From positions 1 through 5,625 of the forward strand of contig JACQYG010000132.1 of NCBI GenBank assembly GCA_016208345.1: a stretch of 5,625 nt of DNA. Reading direction: 5' to 3'. Position numbers and translations under genes: made by a program. Below are positions 1 to 5,311 of the stretch, piece by piece (positions within the stretch are counted from its first letter, which is position 1; each line of letters opens with the position of its first letter). The notes under the pieces are model-generated. The model ran no database searches. It had not been told where the DNA came from and saw only the letters and a program-made list of their open reading frames with translations. This stretch comes from Chloroflexota bacterium. Its GTDB lineage: Bacteria > Chloroflexota > DTOL01 > JACQYG01.

Positions 1-474
1 CTTTTTAGCGGTGGCCAGGAAGCTCAGGCAGAAGCGCAGCGCCTCGAAGACGCCGTCCCGCACGCGAATGGCTGCCTTGAGGCTCGGATTCAGGTTCGGT
101 TCAATCGCCAGGGCTTGTTGGGGGGTCAATTCCTCCCAGGGGATGTGACAGGCATCGCTGCCGACGATGAATTTATCCTTATAATCCATGTCGCTATCAG
201 TAATGGCAATGAACAGCCCGTCGTTCAGTTCGAGCGCGTCAGGCATGATCTTGCGCAGGATCATGTTCTCTTCGATGCACTCGATGCCGGCTTCCTGGTC
301 CTTGACACAATAGCGCCCGCCGCTGTGCAGCAGACAGTGACAGCGCCCGGTGGTGCCAGAAGCAATCTCGCCGCGCTCGACCAGGATGACCTTGAGGCCA
401 CGCAGGGCCAGGTCGTGGGCAGTGGCGGCGCCAGTCGAGCCGCCACCGATCACGATCGCTACTGGCTTCGTCAT
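1..474 (-). CDS. glpA: Anaerobic glycerol-3-phosphate dehydrogenase subunit A, N-terminal part (cut by window edge)
   Basis: This FAD-dependent enzyme oxidises sn-glycerol-3-phosphate to DHAP; in the GlpABC type it passes electrons via GlpB/GlpC to the membrane quinone pool. Only 158 codons are visible, open to base 1; E. coli GlpA is about 540 residues, so under a third is present. Seen: the dinucleotide-binding Rossmann motif IGGGSTGAA (residues 9-17), the strand ending LVER (31-34) with Glu33 placed to bind the FAD ribose, then SGTTGR (39-44) and LLHSGGRY (48-55), which match GlpA/GlpD flavoproteins. ECIEENMILRKI (65-76) and EPNLNPSLKAA (125-135) are closer to GlpA than to aerobic GlpD. 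ATG at 474 has SD AGGAGA at 481-486, 6 nt away. Cys45, Cys47 and Cys56 occupy positions that are Asn, Gly and Ala in E. coli GlpA. It sits 255 bp after glpK with its own likely promoter. The GlpA call is firm; whether glpB and glpC follow cannot be seen. Confidence 0.9.
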   Translation of the reverse strand, partial: MTKPVAIVIGGGSTGAATAHDLALRGLKVILVERGEIASGTTGRCHCLLHSGGRYCVKDQEAGIECIEENMILRKIMPDALELNDGLFIAITDSDMDYKDKFIVGSDACHIPWEELTPQQALAIEPNLNPSLKAAIRVRDGVFEALRFCLSFLATAKK

Positions 475-480
475 GACAAC

Positions 481-501
481 TCTCCTGGTTCTCAAGAACC
501 A
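481..501 (-). promoter_or_regulatory. Palindrome abutting the glpA ribosome binding site
   Basis: Bases 486-501 form an inverted repeat, TGGTTCT-(2 nt)-AGAACCA, which on the minus strand runs directly into the glpA SD (481-486). As RNA it can fold as six pairs closed by a four-base loop; as DNA it has the symmetry of a 16-bp operator. Either reading would let it tune glpA expression. The palindrome is seen; the function is inferred. Confidence 0.4.
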
Positions 502-524
502 ACTAGCATCACGCCGCCGCAACC

Positions 525-552
525 GTAGGGGCGTAGCATGCTACGCCCCTAC
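525..552. repeat. Perfect 28-nt palindrome at the predicted 5' end of the glpA mRNA
   Basis: GTAGGGGCGTAGCA is followed immediately by its exact reverse complement, so all 28 bases are self-complementary with no spacer. It resembles dispersed intergenic palindromes found in many copies in some bacterial genomes (REP/MITE-like), although only one copy is visible here. The predicted glpA transcript would start about 2-5 nt before it, so the mRNA would begin with a GC-rich hairpin. It has no T-tract on either side and is therefore not an obvious terminator. Confidence 0.75.
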
Positions 553-561
553 TCAGTCTCA

Positions 562-590
562 ATTCTAGCCTACTCTTGGCTGTCGGTCAA
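562..590 (-). promoter_or_regulatory. Sigma70-type promoter for glpA
   Basis: On the minus strand, TTGACC (585-590) and TAGAAT (562-567) are separated by exactly 17 bp: one mismatch from consensus in each hexamer and ideal spacing. The predicted start is near 554-557, about 80 nt before the glpA ATG. It lies just after the hairpin at 606-670, so glpA probably forms a transcription unit separate from glpFdhaKLglpK. This is based on sequence match only. Confidence 0.65.
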
Positions 591-605
591 GACATAACAC
601 AACAA

Positions 606-670
606 GGGAACTGAGGGGCGGACTGAGGGCCAGAGACCAGCCCATCAGTTTCCGCGCTCCCTCAGTTCCC
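606..670 (-). terminator. Long hairpin after glpK, possible end of the glpF-glpK transcript
   Basis: GGGAACTGAGGG (606-617) is exactly complementary to 659-670, a 12-bp outer stem. The intervening bases can pair further (ACTGA with TCAGT, GGGC with GCCC) with small bulges. On the minus strand the stem is followed by TTGTTGTGTTATGTCTT, which is T-rich but not a clean U-tract. Position, 60 nt after the glpK stop and just before the glpA promoter, fits a terminator or an mRNA 3'-end protecting hairpin. The octamer ACTGAGGG also recurs in direct orientation, so a repeat-derived origin is possible. Confidence 0.4.
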
Positions 671-690
671 CTGTAGTTGGTCAGGAAGAG

Positions 691-733
691 CTAGTGATCA
701 GGAGCCTATCGATCACCGGTCACCAATCACTAG
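691..733. repeat. Heptad repeats and inverted repeat at the glpK stop codon
   Basis: On the minus strand three tandem heptads, GTGATTG, GTGACCG and GTGATCG, occupy 710-730 and begin inside the glpK stop codon. CTAGTGAT (691-698) and ATCACTAG (726-733) form an 8-bp inverted repeat around them. Such degenerate GTGATNG-like heptads look like decaying intergenic simple repeats. No function can be assigned. Confidence 0.5.
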
Positions 734-2256
734 GAGCCCTTCTCCACCCAGTGCAAGGTGCGCTGCACGGCTTTCTTCCAGCCGCGATAACCTTCCTCGC
801 GCCTATCCTCGCTCCACTGCGGCTCGAAGACACGGTCCACACCCCAGTTGACCCGCAGGTCTTCCAGGTCCTTCCAGAAGCCCGTGGCCAGGCCGGCCAT
901 GTAGGAGGCCCCCAGCGCCGTGGTCTCCTCCACCGTGGGCCGCACTACCGGCACGCCCAGGATGTCCGCCTGGAGCTGCATCAGGAAGTTGTTCTTGACG
1001 GCGCCGCCGTCCACCTTGAGCGAGGTCAGGGTGATGCCAGAGTCCGCCTTCATGGCGTCCAGCACCTCGCGGGTCTGGTAGCAGATGCACTCCAGGGTGG
1101 CGCGCACGATGTGGCGCCGGTCGATATACCGGGTTAGACCGACGATGACGCCTCGTGCGTACATGTCCCAGTAGGGAGCGAACAGCCCGGAGAAAGCCGG
1201 CACGAAGTAGCACCCGCCGGCATCCTCGACCGACTTGGCGATCTCCTCGGTGTCGGCTGCGTTCTTGATGAGCCCCAGGTTGTCCCGCAGCCACTGGATG
1301 GCCGCGCCAGTGATGGCGATGGAGCCCTCCAAGGCGTAGATGCACTTGCCCTCTTCCACGCCGTAGGCCCCGGTGGTCAGCAGGCCGCTCTTGGAGGGGA
1401 TGATCTTGTCACCGGTGTTGAGCAGCATGAAGCAGCCGGTGCCGTAGGTATTCTTGGCCTCGCCCACGCTGAAGGAGGTCTGGCCCACCAGGGCGCCCTG
1501 CTGGTCGCCCAGGTCGCCGCACACCGGTACCTCGCCAGCTAGTGGCCCTTCCTTGGGGGTGTAGCCCCAGATCTTCGTGTCGCTGGACGGCCGGATGGCG
1601 GGCAAGCAGGCCCGTGGAATGCCCAGGTACTTGAGGATGTCGTCGTCCCAGTCCAGCGTCTTGAGGCTCATCATCATGGTCCGGGACCCGTTGGTGTAGT
1701 CCGTGACGTGGGCACCACCCTTAGGGCCGCCGGTCAGCCACCAGATGACAAAGGTGTCAATGTTGCCGAAGAGGACCTCGCCCTTCTCAGCCCGGGCCCG
1801 GACGCCAGGAACATTGTCCAGGATCCACTTGAGCTTGGGGCCCGAGAAGTAGGTGGCGCTGACCAGGCCCGTGCTCTGCTTGACGTAGGGCTCGAAGCCG
1901 TCGTCGATGATCTTCTGGCAGATCTCCCGGGTGCGGGTGTCCTGCCAGACGATGGCATTGTACACCGGCTCGCCCGTCTTCTTGTCCCAGACGATGGTGG
2001 TCTCGCGCTGGTTGGTGACGCCAATGCCGGCGATCTCCTCCGGCTTGATGTTCTTGGCGGCCATGGCGGCCTTCGTCACCTTTTGGGTCTTGTCCCAGAT
2101 CTCCATCGGGTCGTGCTCGACCCAGCCCGGCTGCGGGTACTTCTGCTCGTGCTCCTCGTAGACGGAGGAGACCACCTTGCCGTCGTGGCTGAAGACCATG
2201 AACCGGGTTCCGGTAGTGCCCTGGTCTACTGCGGCTGCGTACTTCTTCTGTGCCAT
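730..2256 (-). CDS. glpK: Glycerol kinase
   Basis: A cytoplasmic FGGY-family kinase that phosphorylates glycerol to sn-glycerol-3-phosphate with ATP, trapping what GlpF imports and feeding GlpA. The product is 508 residues (E. coli 502). Seen: the N-terminal phosphate loop DQGTTGTR (11-18), substrate residues in NQRET (82-86) and WQDTR (104-108), FGGY signature 1 from Tyr136 to Asn148, the GDQQ catalytic loop with Asp251 as the probable base, the FGGY signature 2 region 369-389, and the ATP-domain motif DGGAVKNNFLMQ (416-427). I chose the ATG at 2256 because AAGGAGGA (2266-2273) lies 9 nt upstream; a GTG at 2289 in the same frame has no SD. The segment before GDQQ (residues 228-245) lacks the phosphorylatable His of Firmicutes GlpK and the glycine-rich FBP loop of E. 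coli GlpK, so HPr or FBP control is unlikely. It lies 201 bp after dhaL. Confidence 0.97.
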   Translation of the reverse strand: MAQKKYAAAVDQGTTGTRFMVFSHDGKVVSSVYEEHEQKYPQPGWVEHDPMEIWDKTQKVTKAAMAAKNIKPEEIAGIGVTNQRETTIVWDKKTGEPVYNAIVWQDTRTREICQKIIDDGFEPYVKQSTGLVSATYFSGPKLKWILDNVPGVRARAEKGEVLFGNIDTFVIWWLTGGPKGGAHVTDYTNGSRTMMMSLKTLDWDDDILKYLGIPRACLPAIRPSSDTKIWGYTPKEGPLAGEVPVCGDLGDQQGALVGQTSFSVGEAKNTYGTGCFMLLNTGDKIIPSKSGLLTTGAYGVEEGKCIYALEGSIAITGAAIQWLRDNLGLIKNAADTEEIAKSVEDAGGCYFVPAFSGLFAPYWDMYARGVIVGLTRYIDRRHIVRATLECICYQTREVLDAMKADSGITLTSLKVDGGAVKNNFLMQLQADILGVPVVRPTVEETTALGASYMAGLATGFWKDLEDLRVNWGVDRVFEPQWSEDRREEGYRGWKKAVQRTLHWVEKGS

Positions 2257-2457
2257 GATAGTGCTTCCTCCTTCGTTCAGAATGTTCACGGACGAATTGA
2301 TCCAACCCGCTGCCTTATCTCCCGGCCATCACCTCCTCATTAACAGGATACCGCCAAGCATGATGTCGCCAGAACGTGGATACCGCCATGCTGGAAGAGG
2401 CAAATTCCTCCATCCTCCACGGAGCGGAACACCCTCTGCCCCCTGGTGAAGGCTCCT
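2257..2457 (-). promoter_or_regulatory. dhaL-glpK gap with direct repeats and an orphan Shine-Dalgarno
   Basis: This 201-bp gap holds no convincing gene. Two exact 11-nt direct repeats, TGGCGGTATCC on the minus strand, lie at 2346-2356 and 2378-2388, a 32-bp period or about three helical turns, which would suit paired operator sites. At 2328-2337 is AGGAGGTGAT, a full 10-nt complement to the 16S rRNA 3' end; no start codon stands at a workable distance (the ATG at 2327-2329 overlaps it and opens only a four-residue frame). The real glpK SD is at 2266-2273. I see no good -35/-10 pair. All functional readings are inference. Confidence 0.3.
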
Positions 2458-3114
2458 CTACCCCGTTGCACGATGACCAGACGCGAGGGTCTCCATCAGG
2501 GTCTTCAGGATCATATAGGACGAGGTTGCCCCCGGGTCTTGGTGGCCGATGCTGCGCTCGCCCACATAGCTCGCCCGGCCCTTCTTGGCCAGCATGGGGA
2601 TGGTGTCTACCATTCCCTTGCTGGCCGCCTCGGTCATCAGGCGGAGCGCTTCTGCTGTGTCCACGCCGTCGGCCACCGCCCTCCTGAGCGCCTCCACCGC
2701 GGGATGAAGGGCATCCACCATCGTCTTGTCGCCCAGGTTGGTTTTCCCGATCCTCACCACCCCTTTCAGACCAGACTCAATGAGAAGAACCAGGTCCTCA
2801 TCGGACAGTTCTGTCTTGCCTGCCACAGCCTTCCCTGCGTCCATAAAGAAGGTGCCATACAAGGGCCCTCCTGCCCCACCAACGCTGCTCACCAGGGCCA
2901 TCCCGGCCGTCCTGAGAATGGTGCCGACGTCCTTGTCCTCTACTGCGGGCAGTTGGCTCATCACCTTCTTGAAGCCGCGATCCATGTTGATGCCATGGTC
3001 GGCGTCGCCGATGGGTGAATCCAGATCAGTTAGATACCGTCTATTCTCTTCGAGTACCGCAGCGGTCGCCTTGAGCCACTCGATGACATCCCTTTTGGTC
3101 ATTATTTTCGACAA
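2458..3114 (-). CDS. dhaL: Dihydroxyacetone kinase subunit DhaL (ADP/Mg-binding, PTS type)
   Basis: DhaL holds a tightly bound ADP-Mg cofactor that is phosphorylated by DhaM and then transfers phosphate to DHA bound on DhaK; it is cytoplasmic. Seen: LDSPIGDADHG with three Asp residues (32, 37 and 39 from this start) that match the Mg/ADP ligands Asp30, Asp35 and Asp37 of E. coli DhaL; SSVGGAGGPLYGT in the nucleotide loop; and near the C-terminus KGRASYVGERSIGHQDPGA, nearly identical to E. coli DhaL and unlike ATP-type single-chain kinases. Length is 218 residues (E. coli 210). The start is uncertain: TTG at 3114 has GGAGG (3121-3125) 6 nt upstream, while ATG at 3102 (214 residues) is 18 nt from that SD. 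TTG fits spacing better; N-terminal alignment fits either. It follows dhaK by 55 bp, with a strong hairpin between. Confidence 0.95.
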   Translation of the reverse strand: MSKIMTKRDVIEWLKATAAVLEENRRYLTDLDSPIGDADHGINMDRGFKKVMSQLPAVEDKDVGTILRTAGMALVSSVGGAGGPLYGTFFMDAGKAVAGKTELSDEDLVLLIESGLKGVVRIGKTNLGDKTMVDALHPAVEALRRAVADGVDTAEALRLMTEAASKGMVDTIPMLAKKGRASYVGERSIGHQDPGATSSYMILKTLMETLASGHRATG

Positions 3115-3132
3115 AACATTCCTCCGCGCCTC

Positions 3133-3167
3133 TTTTTCGGGCCTCCCCAAAGGGGAGGCCCGAAAAA
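3133..3167. repeat. 16-bp perfect inverted repeat between dhaK and dhaL
   Basis: Bases 3133-3148 and 3152-3167 pair perfectly over 16 bp with a 3-nt centre. Each arm is five A/T pairs plus CGGGCCTCCCC or its complement. The A/T ends are the wrong way round for an intrinsic terminator: on both strands Ts precede the stem and As follow it. The hairpin begins 2 nt after the dhaK stop codon and ends 7 nt before the dhaL SD, so it is more likely to protect the dhaK mRNA or dampen dhaL expression than to terminate. The structure is certain; the role is inferred. Confidence 0.8.
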
Positions 3168-3169
3168 CA

Positions 3170-4243
3170 TCAGGTCCCCCAGCGCAGGCCAGGAGTCTTA
3201 ACCGGGGCGTCCCAGAGCCCGATCATCTCATCGTCCATCTTGAGCAGGGTGATGGAGCAGCCCTGCATCTCCAGGGAGGTGATGTAGGGGCCGATGAGGT
3301 TGCGGACAATCTTGAGCCCCTTCTTCTCGCATATTTCGTGCAGCTTGCGGTAGACGATTGGGAGCTCGATGGCCGGGGTGCCGCCCATGCTGTTCACGAA
3401 GGCCAGCACCTGGTCGCCCTCCTTAAACGGCGGGTCCTGCAGGACGACATCCACCCACTCGCCCTTGGCCTCGTCCCACTCTCGCACCGTTCTGCTGTAG
3501 GCCGGATCCTCGATGACCGATAGGGCCAGCATCTCTGTGATCTCATCTGCCGACTTCAGCTTCATCCGAAGTCGGCCTGGCTCGCCGTGGATGCCAATGC
3601 CGATCTCCATCTCGTCCTCGCCCAGCTCGAAGGTGGGCCGGCCAACGTGGGGGACGGTGCAGGAGGTGAGAGCCATACCCATGCAGCGGCCGTTGATGTT
3701 GACCTTGCGACAGAGGGCAGCCACCCTCTTTAAATCGTAACCTTTCTCCGCGGCAGCGCCACAAATCTTTTCCGACAGCACCGTCGTGCCCGTGCCGCGC
3801 CGGCCCTGGGTGTACAGGCTATCCTTCACCGCCACGTCGTCGTCAATCAGGATGCTGAGCACCCGGATCCCTTCCCCGTGGGCCATGTCAGCGGCCATCT
3901 CGAAGTTCATGATGTCCCCGCTGTAGTTCTTGACGATGTGCAAAACCCCTGCCCCACCATCGACCGTCTTGGTGGCCTCCAGCATCTGGTCAGGGGTGGG
4001 CGAGGTGAAGACTGCACCGGGGCAGGCCGCGTCCAACATGCCCACGCCCACGAACCCGCCATGCATGGGCTCGTGGCCACTGCCACCGCCGGAGACGATG
4101 GCCACTTTGCCTTTTACCGGGGCATCGGCGCGATAGACGAAGTTGGGTTCGAAGTGCACCTTGACCAGGTCTGGGTAGGCCAGCGCGATGCCTTCCAGTT
4201 CCTCCTTGACTACATCCTCCGGTTTGTTGATTAGCTTCTTCAT
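3170..4243 (-). CDS. dhaK: Dihydroxyacetone kinase subunit DhaK (substrate-binding)
   Basis: DhaK binds dihydroxyacetone covalently as a hemiaminal on a His and accepts phosphate from DhaL to give DHAP. The product is 357 residues, matching E. coli DhaK (356), and is collinear with it from MKKLIN to the C-terminal [13 protein letters not shown]. Seen: [13 protein letters not shown] (51-63) with His57; NYSGD (106-110) with Asp110, matching E. coli Asp109; [10 protein letters not shown] (133-142); and [11 protein letters not shown] (213-223), where His219 is the substrate-binding residue. The ATG at 4243 has AAGGAG at 4254-4259, 10 nt upstream. It sits 75 bp after glpF with a palindrome in the gap, and 55 bp before dhaL, surely in one operon. 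DhaK-like proteins can act on other ketoses such as erythrulose; the glycerol context and close E. coli likeness favour DHA. Confidence 0.96.
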   Translation of the reverse strand: MKKLINKPEDVVKEELEGIALAYPDLVKVHFEPNFVYRADAPVKGKVAIVSGGGSGHEPMHGGFVGVGMLDAACPGAVFTSPTPDQMLEATKTVDGGAGVLHIVKNYSGDIMNFEMAADMAHGEGIRVLSILIDDDVAVKDSLYTQGRRGTGTTVLSEKICGAAAEKGYDLKRVAALCRKVNINGRCMGMALTSCTVPHVGRPTFELGEDEMEIGIGIHGEPGRLRMKLKSADEITEMLALSVIEDPAYSRTVREWDEAKGEWVDVVLQDPPFKEGDQVLAFVNSMGGTPAIELPIVYRKLHEICEKKGLKIVRNLIGPYITSLEMQGCSITLLKMDDEMIGLWDAPVKTPGLRWGT

Positions 4244-4263
4244 AGGTCAGTGACTCCTTATCC

Positions 4264-4296
4264 CTGATGTCCCGGAGTTTAACTCCGGGACATCAG
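4264..4296. repeat. 16-bp palindrome between glpF and dhaK
   Basis: CTGATGTCCCGGAGTT (4264-4279) and its exact complement (4281-4296) flank a single central base. It fills much of the 75-bp glpF-dhaK gap and ends 4 nt before the dhaK SD. There is no U-tract on the minus-strand side, so it is not a typical terminator; it could stabilise the glpF message or modulate dhaK translation. It differs in sequence from the other intergenic palindromes here. Confidence 0.8.
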
Positions 4297-4318
4297 TGCC
4301 TTTCCCGCTAGTCAGGCC

Positions 4319-5065
4319 TTACACGACGGGCCAAAGCAATGCGTCGAAGAGAGCGCCTAGCACGCCACCGATGATCGGGCCAACCACCGGAACCCAGGAA
4401 TACTCCCAGTCCGAGTCGCCCTTGCCGGCAATGGGCAGGACGAAGTGGGCGATGCGGGGGCCCAGGTCACGGGCCGGGTTGATGGCGTAACCGGTGGGCC
4501 CGCCCAGGGACAGGCCGATGGCCCACACCAGGAAACCGATGAGCAAGGGGGCTAAACCGCTGGTCAGCTTGGTGCCCGGGTTAATGATGGCCAACACGCC
4601 CAGGACCAGCATGAAGGTGCCGATGGTCTCGGTGAGCGTGTTGAGGGCGTAGTTGCGGATGTTCGGGACGGTCGAGAAGACGGCTCGTTTGAGCACCTTA
4701 TTCTCCGTCTCGGCCCAGTGCGGCAGGTAGGCCAGCCATACGATAACCGCGCCCAGGAAAGCACCGATAAACTGACCGACGATGTACAGCGGCACATCCC
4801 CCCAGGGGAACTTGCCGATGGTTGCCAGGCCGATCGTCACAGCAGGGTTAATATGCGCGCCGCTGATCCAGCCGACCGCATACACCGCCATGGCGACGGC
4901 CAAACCCCACCCCGTGGTTATGACGATCCACCCTGAGCCAGAGGGCCAGCCTCCTGACAAGTCCTGCCCTTTCGACTTGCTGAGCAAGACGTTGGCCACC
5001 ACCCCATCGCCCAGGATGATCAGGATCATGGTCCCAACGATCTCGGCTATCCAAGGGTACCCCAT
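4319..5065 (-). CDS. glpF: Glycerol facilitator (aquaglyceroporin, MIP family)
   Basis: An inner-membrane channel for passive glycerol entry, first gene of the operon. The 248-residue product has six hydrophobic segments and two half-helices, each with an NPA box: SGAHINPAVT (NPA 73-75) and GYAINPARDLGP (NPA 196-198). Asp200 after Arg199 is the hallmark of glycerol-conducting members rather than pure water channels. Selectivity-filter positions by alignment to E. coli GlpF: Trp53 (Trp48), Gly184 (Gly191), Tyr193 (Phe200), Arg199 (Arg206); the Phe-to-Tyr change is conservative. Length is somewhat shorter than E. coli GlpF (281). ATG at 5065 has AAGGAGG at 5074-5080, 8 nt upstream. Downstream are dhaK (75 bp away), dhaL and glpK. 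Upstream is a leader of about 450 nt with repeats and a terminator, so expression is probably conditional. Confidence 0.97.
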   Translation of the reverse strand: MGYPWIAEIVGTMILIILGDGVVANVLLSKSKGQDLSGGWPSGSGWIVITTGWGLAVAMAVYAVGWISGAHINPAVTIGLATIGKFPWGDVPLYIVGQFIGAFLGAVIVWLAYLPHWAETENKVLKRAVFSTVPNIRNYALNTLTETIGTFMLVLGVLAIINPGTKLTSGLAPLLIGFLVWAIGLSLGGPTGYAINPARDLGPRIAHFVLPIAGKGDSDWEYSWVPVVGPIIGGVLGALFDALLWPVV

Positions 5066-5090
5066 GGTATTATCCTCCTTGTGGTCTTAA

Positions 5091-5107
5091 ACCTGAGATA
5101 ATCAGGT
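5091..5107 (-). promoter_or_regulatory. Inverted repeat just upstream of the glpF SD
   Basis: ACCTGA-(5 nt)-TCAGGT at 5091-5107 lies 10 nt upstream of the glpF SD. It could be a small RNA hairpin near the ribosome site or an operator. The sequence GAGACC overlaps it (5105-5110) and also occurs in both 31-nt repeats further upstream. The structure is seen; the role is inferred. Confidence 0.35.
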
Positions 5108-5132
5108 CTCGCTGCAAAAACGCTCCGGCGCC

Positions 5133-5163
5133 AGAATGCGCGGCTGGTCTCACCCCCTTTCGC
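5133..5163 (-). repeat. 31-nt direct repeat, copy proximal to glpF
   Basis: Identical over 31 nt to 5203-5233. On the minus strand it starts GCGAAAGGGGGTGAGACCAG and ends CGCATTCT. It lies 68 bp upstream of the glpF start codon. In this copy CCGCGC can pair with GCG-C-CGG (5125-5143) with one bulge, followed four bases later by five Ts (5116-5120), a weak terminator-like arrangement absent from the other copy. Confidence 0.85.
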
Positions 5164-5174
5164 CTCAAGATCGT

Positions 5175-5194
5175 TAGGCCAGAAGCGTGGCCTA
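5175..5194. promoter_or_regulatory. Operator-like inverted repeat between the two 31-nt repeats
   Basis: TAGGCCA (5175-5181) and TGGCCTA (5188-5194) form a 7-bp inverted repeat with a 6-nt centre, placed between the two direct repeats. The 20-bp size and symmetry suit binding by a dimeric repressor; an RNA hairpin is the alternative. Confidence 0.35.
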
Positions 5195-5202
5195 CACGGG
5201 CT

Positions 5203-5233
5203 AGAATGCGCGGCTGGTCTCACCCCCTTTCGC
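5203..5233 (-). repeat. 31-nt direct repeat, copy distal to glpF
   Basis: Exact copy of 5133-5163 at a period of exactly 70 bp. Upstream of each copy, on the minus strand, CTGGC occurs 22 nt before the GCG that opens the repeat, hinting that the duplicated unit was once longer. It lies just downstream of the intrinsic terminator at 5256-5311, so these repeats would be transcribed only by read-through or from a promoter I cannot identify between them. Confidence 0.85.
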
Positions 5234-5255
5234 TTCGCCCAGGCAAAGCCAGCTC

Positions 5256-5311
5256 AAGAAATAAAAAGACGTCCACCCTCAAAGTCTGAATAACTTCAAG
5301 GACCGACGTCT
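5256..5311 (-). terminator. Intrinsic terminator in the glpF leader
   Basis: On the minus strand AGACGTC (5305-5311) pairs with GACGTCT (5267-5273), and CTTGAAGT (5293-5300) pairs with ACTTTGAG (5278-5285) around a 7-nt loop. With G-U pairs the two helices join through one G-G mismatch into about 18 pairs. TTTTATTTCTT follows at once. It lies about 190 nt upstream of glpF and 200 nt downstream of the promoter at 5520-5548, on the same strand as both. It either ends a small RNA or acts as an attenuator for the operon. Confidence 0.65.

Noticed and set aside
633..642. GAGACCAGCC shared with the 31-nt repeats
   Set aside because: Ten bases on the opposite strand inside an unrelated hairpin loop; not enough to claim a third repeat copy.
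2257..2289. Longer glpK start at GTG 2289
   Set aside because: No SD before it, and the extension would contain the strong SD that serves the ATG at 2256.
1708..2343. 211-codon open frame on the plus strand opposite glpK
   Set aside because: Antisense shadow of a GC-rich gene; the opposite frame has full glycerol kinase motifs, while this one is a low-complexity Leu/Val/Asp-rich product with no recognised domain.
3133..3167. Intrinsic terminator between dhaK and dhaL
   Set aside because: The stem is strong but Ts precede and As follow it on both strands, so there is no U-tract after the 3' arm.
2726..3523. 265-codon plus-strand frame spanning the dhaL-dhaK junction
   Set aside because: It crosses two well-supported minus-strand genes and the palindrome between them, and has no recognised domain.
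5133..5233. CRISPR array
   Set aside because: Only two repeats with a 39-nt spacer, no further units, and no cas genes in the window.
5267..5283. T-box-like GAGGGTGGAC in the leader
   Set aside because: It lies in the 3' arm of the terminator, not in an antiterminator; the ACC part of the T-box core and stem I features are absent, and the downstream genes are not amino-acid related.
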